64,000 nt of DNA from Bacteroidales bacterium (GTDB taxonomy: Bacteria; Bacteroidota; Bacteroidia; Bacteroidales; JAIOZK01). The stretch covers positions 1 through 64,000 of the forward strand of contig JAIPBS010000013.1 in NCBI GenBank assembly GCA_021738625.1, written 5' to 3'. Position 1 is the first letter of the stretch. Each line of letters starts with the position of its first letter. Below the pieces are notes generated by a model. The model was not told where the DNA came from. It did no database searches and saw only the letters and a program-made list of their open reading frames with translations. Both the position numbers and the translations under genes were made by a program. Below are positions 1 to 7,144 of the stretch, in pieces.

Positions 1-77
1 TGCTTACGCTTTTTCTCGTCTGGTATTAGCTCTTCGAGCCTGGATTGTTTCATTTTTCCTTTGTTCTTTTCTTCCAT
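1..77 (-). CDS. 5' end of an unidentified gene, cut by the window edge
   Basis: An open frame starts at the ATG complementary to 75-77 and runs off the left edge. The 25 visible residues are very lysine- and glutamate-rich (MEEKNKGKMKQ...), too little to assign a family. A TAACTTTG box (the Bacteroidota -7 element) lies six bases before this ATG on the minus strand, which supports a real transcribed start. A second possible start is the Met at codon 9. Function unknown. Confidence 0.5.
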   Translation of the reverse strand, partial: MEEKNKGKMKQSRLEELIPDEKKRK

Positions 78-120
78 GTGTCAAAGTTATTTATGTTTTA
101 TTAATCAAACTTTTGACACA
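77..120. promoter_or_regulatory. Promoter with 9-bp inverted repeat (possible operator)
   Basis: TGTGTCAAA (77-85) and TTTGACACA (112-120) form a perfect 9-bp inverted repeat with a 26-base AT-rich spacer. The inner arm contains the end of the minus-strand -7 element TAACTTTG of the leftmost gene. This could be a pair of regulator half-sites. Inference only; no regulator is identified. Confidence 0.35.
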
Positions 121-161
121 CTTTTTTGAACAGCCTCTTGTTTGGGGTTGGCTCAGAAACT

Positions 162-192
162 CCCTTATAACCCTATACCTTTATACCTCTTA
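162..192. repeat. Degenerate CCCTTATA-type intergenic simple repeat
   Basis: Degenerate repeats of an 8-bp TTATACCC-like unit. Related tracts lie at 7053-7078 and, most regular, at 12429-12476. Non-coding. Confidence 0.6.
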
Positions 193-274
193 AACCTGGG
201 TGGCAGCTAAATGGAGCGATGGAGTATTAAAGTGGTAGCGTTCATTTGCGAAAGCTGTCTTGTCCTGAAACGTT

Positions 275-442
275 TTACAGCGGCCACAAATGCGGGTACA
301 ATCCAACCACAATGCTACCGATGGCCAGGGCGAAAATGAACAGCAGGATGAACATCCAGCCCAGGAGTTTTTTCTTTTTCAGAATAAAAATGATCCCAAG
401 TACGAGGAATAACAATGCGAATATGAAAACCTGTATGATCAT
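275..442 (-). CDS. Small two-helix membrane protein
   Basis: A 55-residue protein starting at the ATG complementary to 440-442. Two strongly hydrophobic segments (about residues 3-21 and 28-48) are separated by a basic loop (KKKKLLGW), and the C-terminus reads LYPHLWPL. The hydrophobic-basic-hydrophobic layout is typical of small inner-membrane proteins of Bacteroidota, and a tryptophan/proline-rich end like this recurs among them. The longer reading from 469 adds nine residues with no hydrophobic character, so the internal Met is preferred. No specific function is known. The complementary plus-strand frame is rejected. Confidence 0.6.
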   Translation of the reverse strand: MIIQVFIFALLFLVLGIIFILKKKKLLGWMFILLFIFALAIGSIVVGLYPHLWPL

Positions 443-548
443 GCGGTTTTTTGTATAGTTACAGTGCAAAGATAAACAGATGAGCCGGTCAATCTGTTAA
501 AGTTTAGTTAAAACACATCTATATATTTTATTATTATTAATCCATACT

Positions 549-556
549 TACATTTG
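549..556 (+). promoter_or_regulatory. TAnnTTTG promoter -7 element
   Basis: TACATTTG matches the Bacteroidota -7 consensus and lies 27 bases before the ATG at 584, which supports that start over the upstream one at 554. Confidence 0.5.
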
Positions 557-583
557 ATAAAGATTCATTATAAACCCTTAGAC

Positions 584-1378
584 ATGAAAAAACTATACTT
601 TACTATTTCAGTAATCGCCGTGCCTCTGGCACTGGTATTATATGGATATAGCACTGGCTCTCCGGGAGGCAAAACGGGTTCTCCTGGTGATGACGGCAGC
701 ACTTGCACAGATTGCCATTCAGGAACCACAACAGCTCAAAGCGGTTGGATCACAACAGATGTTCCGGCTTCAGGATACCTGGAAGGAGAAACCTATACAA
801 TTACAGCTACCGGAACACATGAAGCTGTGGTTCTGTTTGGTTTCGAATTAACTGCAGAAAACGACATGGGCAATAAATTTGCAGATTTTACACTGGTCAA
901 TAGTGACGAAACAAAATTTACAAATGCAAATCAGGCCGTGACGCATAGCTCCGGAGGCACAACGCCGAATGGCAATAGTCGTACATGGAATGTGGAGTGG
1001 ACGGCTCCTTCAGGCTCTGAAGGGGAGATCACCTTTTATGCTGCTTTCAATGCGGCCAACGGGAATGGCAACAATACCGGGGATGTAATCTATACCTCCG
1101 AAACTACAGTAAGCCCAAATACAGTAGGTATTGAAGAATTGCTGGCACAATCTGTAGCAGTTTATCCCAACCCTGCCGACCATGTGTTGAATATTGGATT
1201 TGACGGGGATTTTCGCGCACATCAAGCCGTTGTTTTTAATCAGGCCGGACAGCAAGTTCGTAACTTCTACCTAAACGGAAGCACACAACTTGATGTTTCA
1301 GGACTGGAACAAGGACTGTATTTCGTAAGGTTAAGCAACCAGGAACAGTCAACGGTGAAAAAGTTGCTCAAGCGATAA
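584..1378 (+). CDS. Secreted choice-of-anchor-V-like protein with T9SS sorting domain
   Basis: A 264-residue exported protein. The start at 584 puts a signal peptide first (MKKLYFTISVIAVPLALVLY). A Gly/Ser/Pro stretch and the motif CTDCHSG follow, then a beta-rich Reeler-like domain (about residues 55-175). The last ~75 residues are a type A T9SS sorting domain (VYPNPADHVLNIGF ... GLYFVRL ... KKLLKR). The arrangement matches the family annotated as choice-of-anchor V. CTDCH satisfies the CXXCH haem c signature, but haem attachment in this family is not established. Expected outside the cell after T9SS export. It stands alone, followed by a hairpin terminator. Confidence 0.8.
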   Translation: MKKLYFTISVIAVPLALVLYGYSTGSPGGKTGSPGDDGSTCTDCHSGTTTAQSGWITTDVPASGYLEGETYTITATGTHEAVVLFGFELTAENDMGNKFADFTLVNSDETKFTNANQAVTHSSGGTTPNGNSRTWNVEWTAPSGSEGEITFYAAFNAANGNGNNTGDVIYTSETTVSPNTVGIEELLAQSVAVYPNPADHVLNIGFDGDFRAHQAVVFNQAGQQVRNFYLNGSTQLDVSGLEQGLYFVRLSNQEQSTVKKLLKR

Positions 1379-1436
1379 ACCGGTTTAACTGAATTTTCAT
1401 CAACAGTTATAAGGGAATTATAACCACACATTGGTC

Positions 1437-1484
1437 AAATGGTTGTCTCTATATAGGTGTAAACCGGTAAAGACAGCCATTTTT
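1437..1484 (+). terminator. Hairpin terminator after the T9SS protein
   Basis: AAATGGTTGTCT (1437-1448) pairs with AGACAGCCATTT (1471-1482) with one G-U pair. The loop is 22 bases and a short T run follows. Confidence 0.5.
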
Positions 1485-1548
1485 AATTATGGGCACAACT
1501 TTTGCCCGTTTGATTTGTTCAAGAATTAAACAACAAAAACTTATAATT

Positions 1549-1983
1549 ATGAGCACACACAAATCATCAGCAATCTGGAAAGGAAATCTCAAAGAAGGTA
1601 ACGGAACCATGAATGTAGGCGAGGGCGCCTGGGAAGGCAGTTTTTCAGCCAAATCAAGGTTTGAAGGCGCAGAAGAAGGAAGCAGTCCCGAAGAATTGAT
1701 AGCAGCGGCCCATGCAGGCTGTTTTTCGATGGCTTTTGCACACGCCCTTGCGGAAGAAGGTTTTGAACCGGTTCAGATCGATACCAAAGCTGCAGCCACC
1801 ATCGAAAAAACCAGCGGCGGTTTTGCCATTACAAAAATTCACCTGAGTACCAAAGGAAAGGTGAACGGCATTGATAACAATCAATTCCAGGAGATTGCCA
1901 AGGGCGCCAAGGAAAACTGTCCGGTATCCAAAGCGCTCAAACAGGGAGTTGATATCAGCATGGATGCGGAATTGCTGAGCTAA
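1549..1983 (+). CDS. OsmC family peroxiredoxin-like protein
   Basis: A 144-residue OsmC/Ohr-fold protein. The conserved glutamate region (SPEELIAAAHAGCFSMAFAHAL, first redox cysteine in AGC) and the second cysteine (ENCPVSKAL) are both present, so thiol-dependent reduction of organic hydroperoxides is plausible. The KSSAIWKGNLKEGNGTM start is typical of the OsmC subgroup. The Met at 1549 is chosen because the upstream 20 codons do not resemble the family. Monocistronic and followed by a strong hairpin terminator shared with the convergent toxin gene. A second OsmC-like gene lies at 37547. Confidence 0.9.
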   Translation: MSTHKSSAIWKGNLKEGNGTMNVGEGAWEGSFSAKSRFEGAEEGSSPEELIAAAHAGCFSMAFAHALAEEGFEPVQIDTKAAATIEKTSGGFAITKIHLSTKGKVNGIDNNQFQEIAKGAKENCPVSKALKQGVDISMDAELLS

Positions 1984-2017
1984 ACAAGATTGTCAAATCC
2001 GAAAGCAAGGGATTGAA

Positions 2018-2052
2018 AAGGGCGCCAGGTTTTACCGGTGCCCTTAATTTTT
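2018..2052. terminator. Hairpin terminator between convergent genes
   Basis: AAGGGCGCC (2018-2026) pairs with GGTGCCCTT (2037-2045) with one G-T wobble, 10-base loop, then AATTTTT. It serves osmC and possibly the convergent GNAT gene. Confidence 0.65.
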
Positions 2053-2057
2053 ATGAT

Positions 2058-2573
2058 TTATGGCTTATGATTCGCAAACAGCTTCATGATCGTTTTCATT
2101 GGCAGAAACATCTTTCTACTTCCGGAAAGTTCAATAAAGCCGTATTTATTAAAGAATGCTACAGCATGTTGATCAATAGGATCAACAACAACAGCAAAGG
2201 AGCCGATTGATTCTGTTGCTACCATCAGGCATTTCTTCATTGCATCTATAATAAGCAATTCTCCAAATCCTTTTCCTTTAACACTTAGGTCTATAGCGAG
2301 TCTTCCCAATAGTGTTACCGGGAGTTGTTTGTATGATCGGGGCAGTTTCTTTAAGATTTCTTTGGGAATATTTTCCTGCGATATTCCGGCATTTGACAAG
2401 GTATAATATCCTTTGATGATTTTATCTTCAAGCAATACATAACAGACCGAAAGTTTTTTTCTAAGATCCTGCCCGGCTTGTTTTTGAAGGTAATGATTCA
2501 AACCTTCGTTACCACAATCAAAATCATTTTTATTGTACCTTGAATGATAAGAAAGGATTTTAAGTTCAGTCAT
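2058..2573 (-). CDS. GNAT N-acetyltransferase toxin (TacT/AtaT-like)
   Basis: A 171-residue GNAT protein. It has the signature start of tRNA-acetylating toxins (FDCGNEGLNHYLQKQA), the acetyl-CoA pyrophosphate loop around LGRLAIDLSVKGKGFGELL, and the C-terminal AVAFFNKYGFIEL motif. Known relatives acetylate the amino group of charged tRNA and block translation. Its ATG (2571-2573) overlaps the stop of the upstream DUF1778 gene as TGATG, so the two are translationally coupled as a type II toxin-antitoxin operon. The target here is inferred from the family. Confidence 0.88.
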   Translation of the reverse strand: MTELKILSYHSRYNKNDFDCGNEGLNHYLQKQAGQDLRKKLSVCYVLLEDKIIKGYYTLSNAGISQENIPKEILKKLPRSYKQLPVTLLGRLAIDLSVKGKGFGELLIIDAMKKCLMVATESIGSFAVVVDPIDQHAVAFFNKYGFIELSGSRKMFLPMKTIMKLFANHKP

Positions 2574-2851
2574 CAAACACCGAATATTTCATTATATCTT
2601 GACCTGGCTTGTATTAGGTTTTCATTAGGTTCGGGCGGATTCATTAAGCAATCAAAAAAAAGCTCCTGATCTTCTTTTGTCTTGATTATGTTGTTATTAT
2701 CTTCGATAATCTTCTCAGCTTTTTCCCTCACGGTAACAAAAACAAATTCAGAAAGCGTTCTGTATCCTCCCAGGCGCGAGGCATATTCAAAAAGCTCTTT
2801 CTGCTCGGTTGTCCAGCGGGTATCAAATCTTGCTGATTTGTTCGTTTCCAT
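2573..2851 (-). CDS. DUF1778 antitoxin
   Basis: A 92-residue protein starting METNKSARFD. The N-terminal part (RFDTRWTTEQKELFEYASRLGGYRTLSEFVFVTVREKAEKIIE) fits the ribbon-helix-helix DUF1778 domain. The C-terminal tail (about residues 60-92) is the part that in TacA-type antitoxins wraps the GNAT toxin. The start at 2851 is preferred over 2869 because the six extra residues are not family-like. The family binds its own promoter, so autoregulation by the complex is expected; no operator was delimited. Confidence 0.87.
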   Translation of the reverse strand: METNKSARFDTRWTTEQKELFEYASRLGGYRTLSEFVFVTVREKAEKIIEDNNNIIKTKEDQELFFDCLMNPPEPNENLIQARSRYNEIFGV

Positions 2852-3310
2852 AATGATTTTTTTTAGCAAATGTACGGATTTATTCCGTATTCGTCAAGTT
2901 ATTTTGATTTATTGATCAGGGTATGGATTTTTATAATTCGTATCATCTAAATATAGATGCATCTTCTCGGCTCTTCGGGTCAATATTATAAACACTACAG
3001 TAAAATATATAAAGATACAAGCATTGAAGAAACCCGGATATATATTCAGTTTAATGATTTACTAAGTATGATAACAGAAACAATGATCAGCATCAATGCA
3101 ACAAAAGCATATACCAGTATTCTGGAATATTGTAGAAGTTCATATTCTCTGCTTTTGATCATTGCAACTCATCCATGCAACCAAACAACCATACATTCAT
3201 ACATTTATGGAAACAGCCATAAATCTCTCAAATACATAAGATAGCAACAGATATGCATGATCAATTTCCAATGCTTTAATTTCCCCTTTCTTTTTTCTAT
3301 CTTTACACAT
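2852..3310. other. Gene-poor interval with one candidate small ORF
   Basis: About 460 AT-rich bases. Apart from a possible 38-residue minus-strand membrane peptide (3046-3162) nothing convincing is seen. A 95-codon plus-strand frame lacks family features, and its composition looks non-coding. Confidence 0.5.
3046..3162 (-). CDS. Candidate 38-residue single-pass membrane peptide
   Basis: The minus-strand ATG at 3160-3162 opens a frame of 38 residues. The first ~13 residues are polar (MIKSREYELLQYS), followed by one clear transmembrane helix (ILVYAFVALMLIIVSVIIL) and a short SKSLN tail. The polar-then-hydrophobic plan is what a real small membrane protein would show, but AT-rich DNA can produce this by chance. 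No promoter was identified. Function unknown. Confidence 0.35.
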   Translation of the reverse strand: MIKSREYELLQYSRILVYAFVALMLIIVSVIILSKSLN

Positions 3311-4018
3311 ATGAAACGCTGGACCACAACCAACAACACTGTCATTTTCCGGGTGTTTGAGAAAAGGAGCAATGTATATCTTATCGTTTGCGACTCGCTA
3401 AATATACTGGTGGATACAAGCCGCAAGGCTTATTACAAAGAAATCACCGAAAACCTAAAGGAAATTCTTGACCCGGGTTTTTCACTGGATTACCTTATTC
3501 TTACCCATACCCATTTTGATCATTGCGAGAATGCCAGAAGACTCAAAGAAGAATACGGTTGTGAAATTATTGTGCATAAAGCAGAGGCGGATTATCTGCA
3601 AAGAGGCGCCTCTCCCCTGCCCAAAGCCACCATGTGGATCAGCCGGCTGGTGTTACGGTTGCAAAGAATTTTTCTTCCGGAAATTGGTCAATACGATCCT
3701 GTTGAACCGGACATCCTCATTGAGCAAGATCAAACCCCCAGTTTCTGCAAATCCCTCCGGATACTTCATACCCCCGGTCATTCGGTTGGTTCCATATGTG
3801 TGATCGTTGATCAGGAGATCGCTTTGGTGGGCGATACGCTTTTCCGCGTGGTGAAACGTTTTATCTATCCGCCATTCGCCGACCAGCCCGTTAACCTGAT
3901 GCAAAGCTGGAACAAATTGCTTAACACACCCTGTAAGCTTTTTCTGCCGGGCCATGGTCACATGATTGAACAGGAGAAGCTAACCGAGCAATATGAGCGG
4001 CATACCGGTGATCGGTAA
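3311..4018 (+). CDS. MBL-fold metallo-hydrolase
   Basis: A 235-residue metallo-beta-lactamase-fold protein. All five metal-binding motifs are present: THTHFDH (His66, His68, Asp70, His71), PGHS (His157), GDT (Asp175) and PGHGH (His215). This glyoxalase-II-like spacing suggests a two-zinc cytosolic hydrolase. The substrate cannot be read from sequence; candidates are thioesters or lactones. The Met at 3311 is chosen because the upstream 18 codons are hydrophobic and not family-like, and TATCTTTA, close to the -7 consensus, lies just before it. Monocistronic. Confidence 0.87.
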   Translation: MKRWTTTNNTVIFRVFEKRSNVYLIVCDSLNILVDTSRKAYYKEITENLKEILDPGFSLDYLILTHTHFDHCENARRLKEEYGCEIIVHKAEADYLQRGASPLPKATMWISRLVLRLQRIFLPEIGQYDPVEPDILIEQDQTPSFCKSLRILHTPGHSVGSICVIVDQEIALVGDTLFRVVKRFIYPPFADQPVNLMQSWNKLLNTPCKLFLPGHGHMIEQEKLTEQYERHTGDR

Positions 4019-4205
4019 TCGGTAATCAGTATGTCGGTGGGGCGTATGCAGTCTGTGGTGGATCTAATAAGCAGTTGCAGGTTGCAGTTAATGTTTAACA
4101 TTTAATGTTCAAAGTTCAAAGTTGGTGCAAGTTGTGAACTCCATGCTCCATGCCCCACGCTTTCTGCTCTATGCTCTCTGCTCTCTGCTCTCTGTCCTAA
4201 GCTCC
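4009..4205. repeat. Cluster of degenerate intergenic simple repeats
   Basis: Three simple-sequence types follow each other: GATCGGTAATCGGTAATC (4009-4028), GTTGCAGGTTGCAG (about 4073-4087) and a CTCTGCTCTATGCTC tract (about 4141-4205). The same types recur after other genes at 6.4-8.8 kb and 32.5 kb. No ORF. Confidence 0.6.
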
Positions 4206-4282
4206 AGGCTCTGTGCTTTAGGTTTTCATATTTCCCCTTTTTTACGGAACTTAGCGGCGGAAATAAACCAATTTAAAATATC

Positions 4283-6370
4283 ATGAAAAAGACATTGACT
4301 TTTGCAGCACTTTTGATTGCTGTTTTGATGATTTCCTGTCAGCAGCAGGAAAAAACAGAACAGGCTGAGATTATCGGCAAACCCGATATTCAGCTTACTT
4401 CCGACCGGATGACGCCCGAAGCACTCTGGTCCTTCGGGAGGGTGAGCGATCCACAGGTTTCCCCCGACGGACAGAAGATCGTTTATGGGGTGACATATTA
4501 CTCCATCGACCAGAACAAAGGCAACCGCGAGCTATATATTATGAACGCCGACGGGTCAGACATCGCAAAGATCACCGAATCCCCCAAAAGTGAATACAAT
4601 GCCGTCTGGCGCCCCGACGGACAGAAGATCGGCTTTCTCTATCCTACCGAAACGGGTATGCAGCTTTGGGAAATGAACCCGGACGGATCGGGCAGGACAC
4701 AGATCACAGAGATCAAACACGGAGTTACTGGATTTAAATATGCCCCCAACCAGCAAAAGATTCTTTATACCAAAGAAGTATTCATTGAAAACAAATTCAA
4801 AAACCTTTATGAAGGCCTGTCCGATGCCACCGGACGGTTGATGGATGACCTGATGTACAGGCATTGGGATGAATGGGTGGACACATACAGCCATGTCTTC
4901 TTTGCGGATTATGACGGAAGCAAGGTTTGGAACGACGTGGACATCATGGAAGGAGAGCCGTATCAAAGTCCGCTTAAGCCTTTCGGCGGCATCGAGCAGA
5001 TCGACTGGAGCCCGGGCAGCAAGGTGATTGCATACACCTCCAAGAAACTCTATGGCAAAGAAGCCACGCTTTCAACCAATTCTGACATCTATTTGTATGA
5101 CACCGAAACAGGCCAAACCACCAATATGACAGAAGGTATGATGGGATTCGACGTGGCGCCGCTCTTTTCACCCGACGGCAATTACCTCGCATGGGAAAGC
5201 ATGGAGCGCGAGGGTTATGAAAGCGACCAGAACAGATTGTTCATCATCAACCTGAACACACACGAAGAAACGTATGCCAGTAAAGGTTTTGACCAGAACG
5301 TGGGCAGCCTCAGCTGGACCGCCGACAGCAAGAATATTTATTTTACCAGCGACTGGCACGGTGCTTTCAACGTTTATAAATACAGCCTGGAAAGCGATGT
5401 GATCAACCAGGTAACGAAAGGATTGCACGACATTCGCACGGTGACCGCTGCCGGTGATCAGTTGATCGCAACCAAACAGACCATGAAGATGCCCACCGAA
5501 ATTTATTCGATAAATCCCGAAAACGGCGAGCTGACCCAAATGACCTTTACCAACGACTGGCTGCTTGAACAACTGAAGATGGGCGATGTGGAAGAAAGGT
5601 GGATGACCACCCACGACAACAAAAACATGCAGGTGTTTGTGATCTACCCGCCCGACTTCGACCCCGAAAAGAAATATCCCACCCTGCTTTATTGTAAAGG
5701 CGGACCGCAGGGTCCGCTCAGCCAGAGCTTCCACTTCAGGTGGAATTACCAGATCATGGCGGCCAATGATTACATCATCGTGGCACCGGCTCGCCGCGGC
5801 GTTTCGGGCTTCGGACAAGCCTGGCAGGAACAGATCAGCGGCGACTATCATGGTAAGAGCATGCAGGATTACCTCACTGCCATCGACAATATGAGTAGGG
5901 AATCTTTTGTGAATGAAGATAGGCTTGGAGCCATTGGCGCCAGCGCCGGAGGATATGCGGTATTCTACCTGGCAGGTAATCACGACGGGCGTTTTAAAGC
6001 CTTTATTGCTCATGACGGTATCTTCAATGAAGAAGCTCAATACCTGGAAACCGAGGAGCTCTGGTTTGAGAACTGGGACAAAGGCGGACCTTTCTGGGAT
6101 GAGGACAACGAAGTGGTGGAGGAAGTATATGCCCACTCCCCTCATAGGTTCGTTCAGTATTGGGATACCCCCATCCTGGTGATCCATGGGGAAAAAGACT
6201 ATCGCGTAGTGTTCACCCAGGGTATGACGGCTTTTAATGCTGCTGTATTGCGCGATGTGCCGGCGCAGTTCCTCTACTTCCCGGATGAAAACCACTGGGT
6301 GCTCAGGCCGCAGAATGGCATACTCTGGCAAAGAGTGTTTTTTAACTGGTTGGACAAGTGGTTGAAGTAA
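4283..6370 (+). CDS. S9 family prolyl-oligopeptidase-type peptidase lipoprotein
   Basis: A 695-residue exported serine peptidase. A lipoprotein signal (ALLIAVLMISC, lipobox Cys near residue 19) is followed by a WD40/TolB-like beta-propeller (about 40-430; repeats such as SPDG, RPDGQKIGF, FSPDGNYLAW). The C-terminal alpha/beta-hydrolase domain has the triad Ser554 (GASAGG), Asp639 (HGEKD) and His671 (ENHWV). This matches dipeptidyl-peptidase/acylaminoacyl-peptidase relatives that trim peptides at the cell surface or in the periplasm, consistent with peptide-fermenting Bacteroidota. Monocistronic. Confidence 0.93.
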   Translation: MKKTLTFAALLIAVLMISCQQQEKTEQAEIIGKPDIQLTSDRMTPEALWSFGRVSDPQVSPDGQKIVYGVTYYSIDQNKGNRELYIMNADGSDIAKITESPKSEYNAVWRPDGQKIGFLYPTETGMQLWEMNPDGSGRTQITEIKHGVTGFKYAPNQQKILYTKEVFIENKFKNLYEGLSDATGRLMDDLMYRHWDEWVDTYSHVFFADYDGSKVWNDVDIMEGEPYQSPLKPFGGIEQIDWSPGSKVIAYTSKKLYGKEATLSTNSDIYLYDTETGQTTNMTEGMMGFDVAPLFSPDGNYLAWESMEREGYESDQNRLFIINLNTHEETYASKGFDQNVGSLSWTADSKNIYFTSDWHGAFNVYKYSLESDVINQVTKGLHDIRTVTAAGDQLIATKQTMKMPTEIYSINPENGELTQMTFTNDWLLEQLKMGDVEERWMTTHDNKNMQVFVIYPPDFDPEKKYPTLLYCKGGPQGPLSQSFHFRWNYQIMAANDYIIVAPARRGVSGFGQAWQEQISGDYHGKSMQDYLTAIDNMSRESFVNEDRLGAIGASAGGYAVFYLAGNHDGRFKAFIAHDGIFNEEAQYLETEELWFENWDKGGPFWDEDNEVVEEVYAHSPHRFVQYWDTPILVIHGEKDYRVVFTQGMTAFNAAVLRDVPAQFLYFPDENHWVLRPQNGILWQRVFFNWLDKWLK

Positions 6371-6373
6371 GCT

Positions 6374-6402
6374 AGGTTGCAAGTTACAAGTTGCAGGTTG
6401 AA
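6374..6402. repeat. GTTGCAAGTT-type intergenic simple repeat
   Basis: Three degenerate copies of GTTGCAAGTT/GTTACAAGTT directly after a stop codon. Related tracts lie at about 4073-4087 and 8695-8713. Confidence 0.5.
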
Positions 6403-6522
6403 AAAAGATGAAATTTTAAGTTACCGGTATGGCACCTTGATGTTTTGCATACTGGAATTAAACTCTGGCATAGCAGGTTTTTTGATAATGGAAATCTGCT
6501 ATGCTAAATAAATAAATGAAAA

Positions 6523-6876
6523 TTGAGCAGAATTAAGACAATCAGATTACTGGCCCGGATCAGTGGGATTTTGAGTTCGTTGCTGGCGGTTTATTTTATC
6601 ATATTTATTGGCTTATCCCTTGAAAACAAAGGAAATGAGCAGGTCATCACCATCAATGTGATGATGGTTTTTCTGGTATTCGGTTTCCTGATCGGTTGGT
6701 ACCGGGAACGGGAAGGCGGTATCATACTCAGTTTCGGAAGCATTATCGCCTATCTTTACTTTTCTTACCTACCCCGGGATCAGTTTCCACTTTTCTGGAT
6801 CTACTCGACGGTTTTTTTGGTACCGGGTTTCTTGTTGCTGTATGCTGACTTTTTAAACCGGAAAAAGAAATCTTGA
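6523..6876 (+). CDS. Small integral membrane protein, four predicted helices
   Basis: A 117-residue protein with four hydrophobic segments (about residues 9-31, 44-59, 65-80 and 89-106), a WYREREGG loop and a basic NRKKKS end. Translation must begin at TTG 6523 or an internal codon. The ATG at 6516 is in another frame and stops after six codons. Similar four-helix proteins are common and uncharacterised in Bacteroidota. Weak start evidence lowers confidence in the 5' end, not in the gene. Function unknown. Confidence 0.6.
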   Translation: MSRIKTIRLLARISGILSSLLAVYFIIFIGLSLENKGNEQVITINVMMVFLVFGFLIGWYREREGGIILSFGSIIAYLYFSYLPRDQFPLFWIYSTVFLVPGFLLLYADFLNRKKKS

Positions 6877-6973
6877 GCGCGGGGCATAGCGCATGGAGCT
6901 TGGAACGAAGAGTAAAGAGTACAGGGCATAGAGATCAGGGCGATTACAGAAGTGTTGAAGTATTGGAAGTGAT
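6877..6973. repeat. Degenerate GGAGCATGG-type intergenic repeat
   Basis: Short related words (GGGGCATAGCGCATGGAGC, AGAGTAAAGAGTACAGGGCATAGAG) follow the stop. The class also occurs at 8633-8667 and 32491-32530, and as its complement at 4141-4205. Confidence 0.5.
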
Positions 6974-7043
6974 TGTCTTGTCCTGAAATAGGTTTACAAA
7001 AAAAGTGAACAGAATTCAGGACGGGTCATAAAAAACCTATTTC
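6974..7043. mobile_element. Nested inverted repeats, possible IS end pair or MITE remnant
   Basis: TGTCTTGTCCTGAA (6974-6987) and TTCAGGACGGGTCA (7015-7028) form a 14-bp imperfect inverted repeat. GAAATAGGTTT (6985-6995) and AAACCTATTTC (7033-7043) form a perfect 11-bp one. TGTCTTGTCCTGAAA also occurs alone at 257-271. Sequences like TGTCCTGAATAAGGTT are reminiscent of IS3-type ends in Bacteroidota, but no transposase is present. Called a remnant. Confidence 0.4.
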
Positions 7044-7052
7044 TGGAGGCAT

Positions 7053-7078
7053 CCCTTATACCCCTATACCCTTATATC
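7053..7078. repeat. Degenerate CCCTTATA-type simple repeat
   Basis: CCCTTATACCCCTATACCC, the same family as 12429-12476 and 162-192. Further on, 7126-7142 contains ACCGATTACCGACC, the class also seen at 4009 and 8745. Confidence 0.55.
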
Positions 7079-7144
7079 TGTAGTAAGGGATGGGATACAA
7101 TTTGTAGTTGGATATGGGAAAACCGACACACCGATTACCGACCA

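Noticed and set aside
2957-3244. 95-codon plus-strand frame
   Set aside because: Low-complexity AT-rich composition, no promoter, no motif.
5168-6382. 404-codon open frame antisense to the S9 peptidase
   Set aside because: It lies fully inside a well-supported gene on the other strand and its residues show no domain; GC-richer coding DNA gives such shadows.
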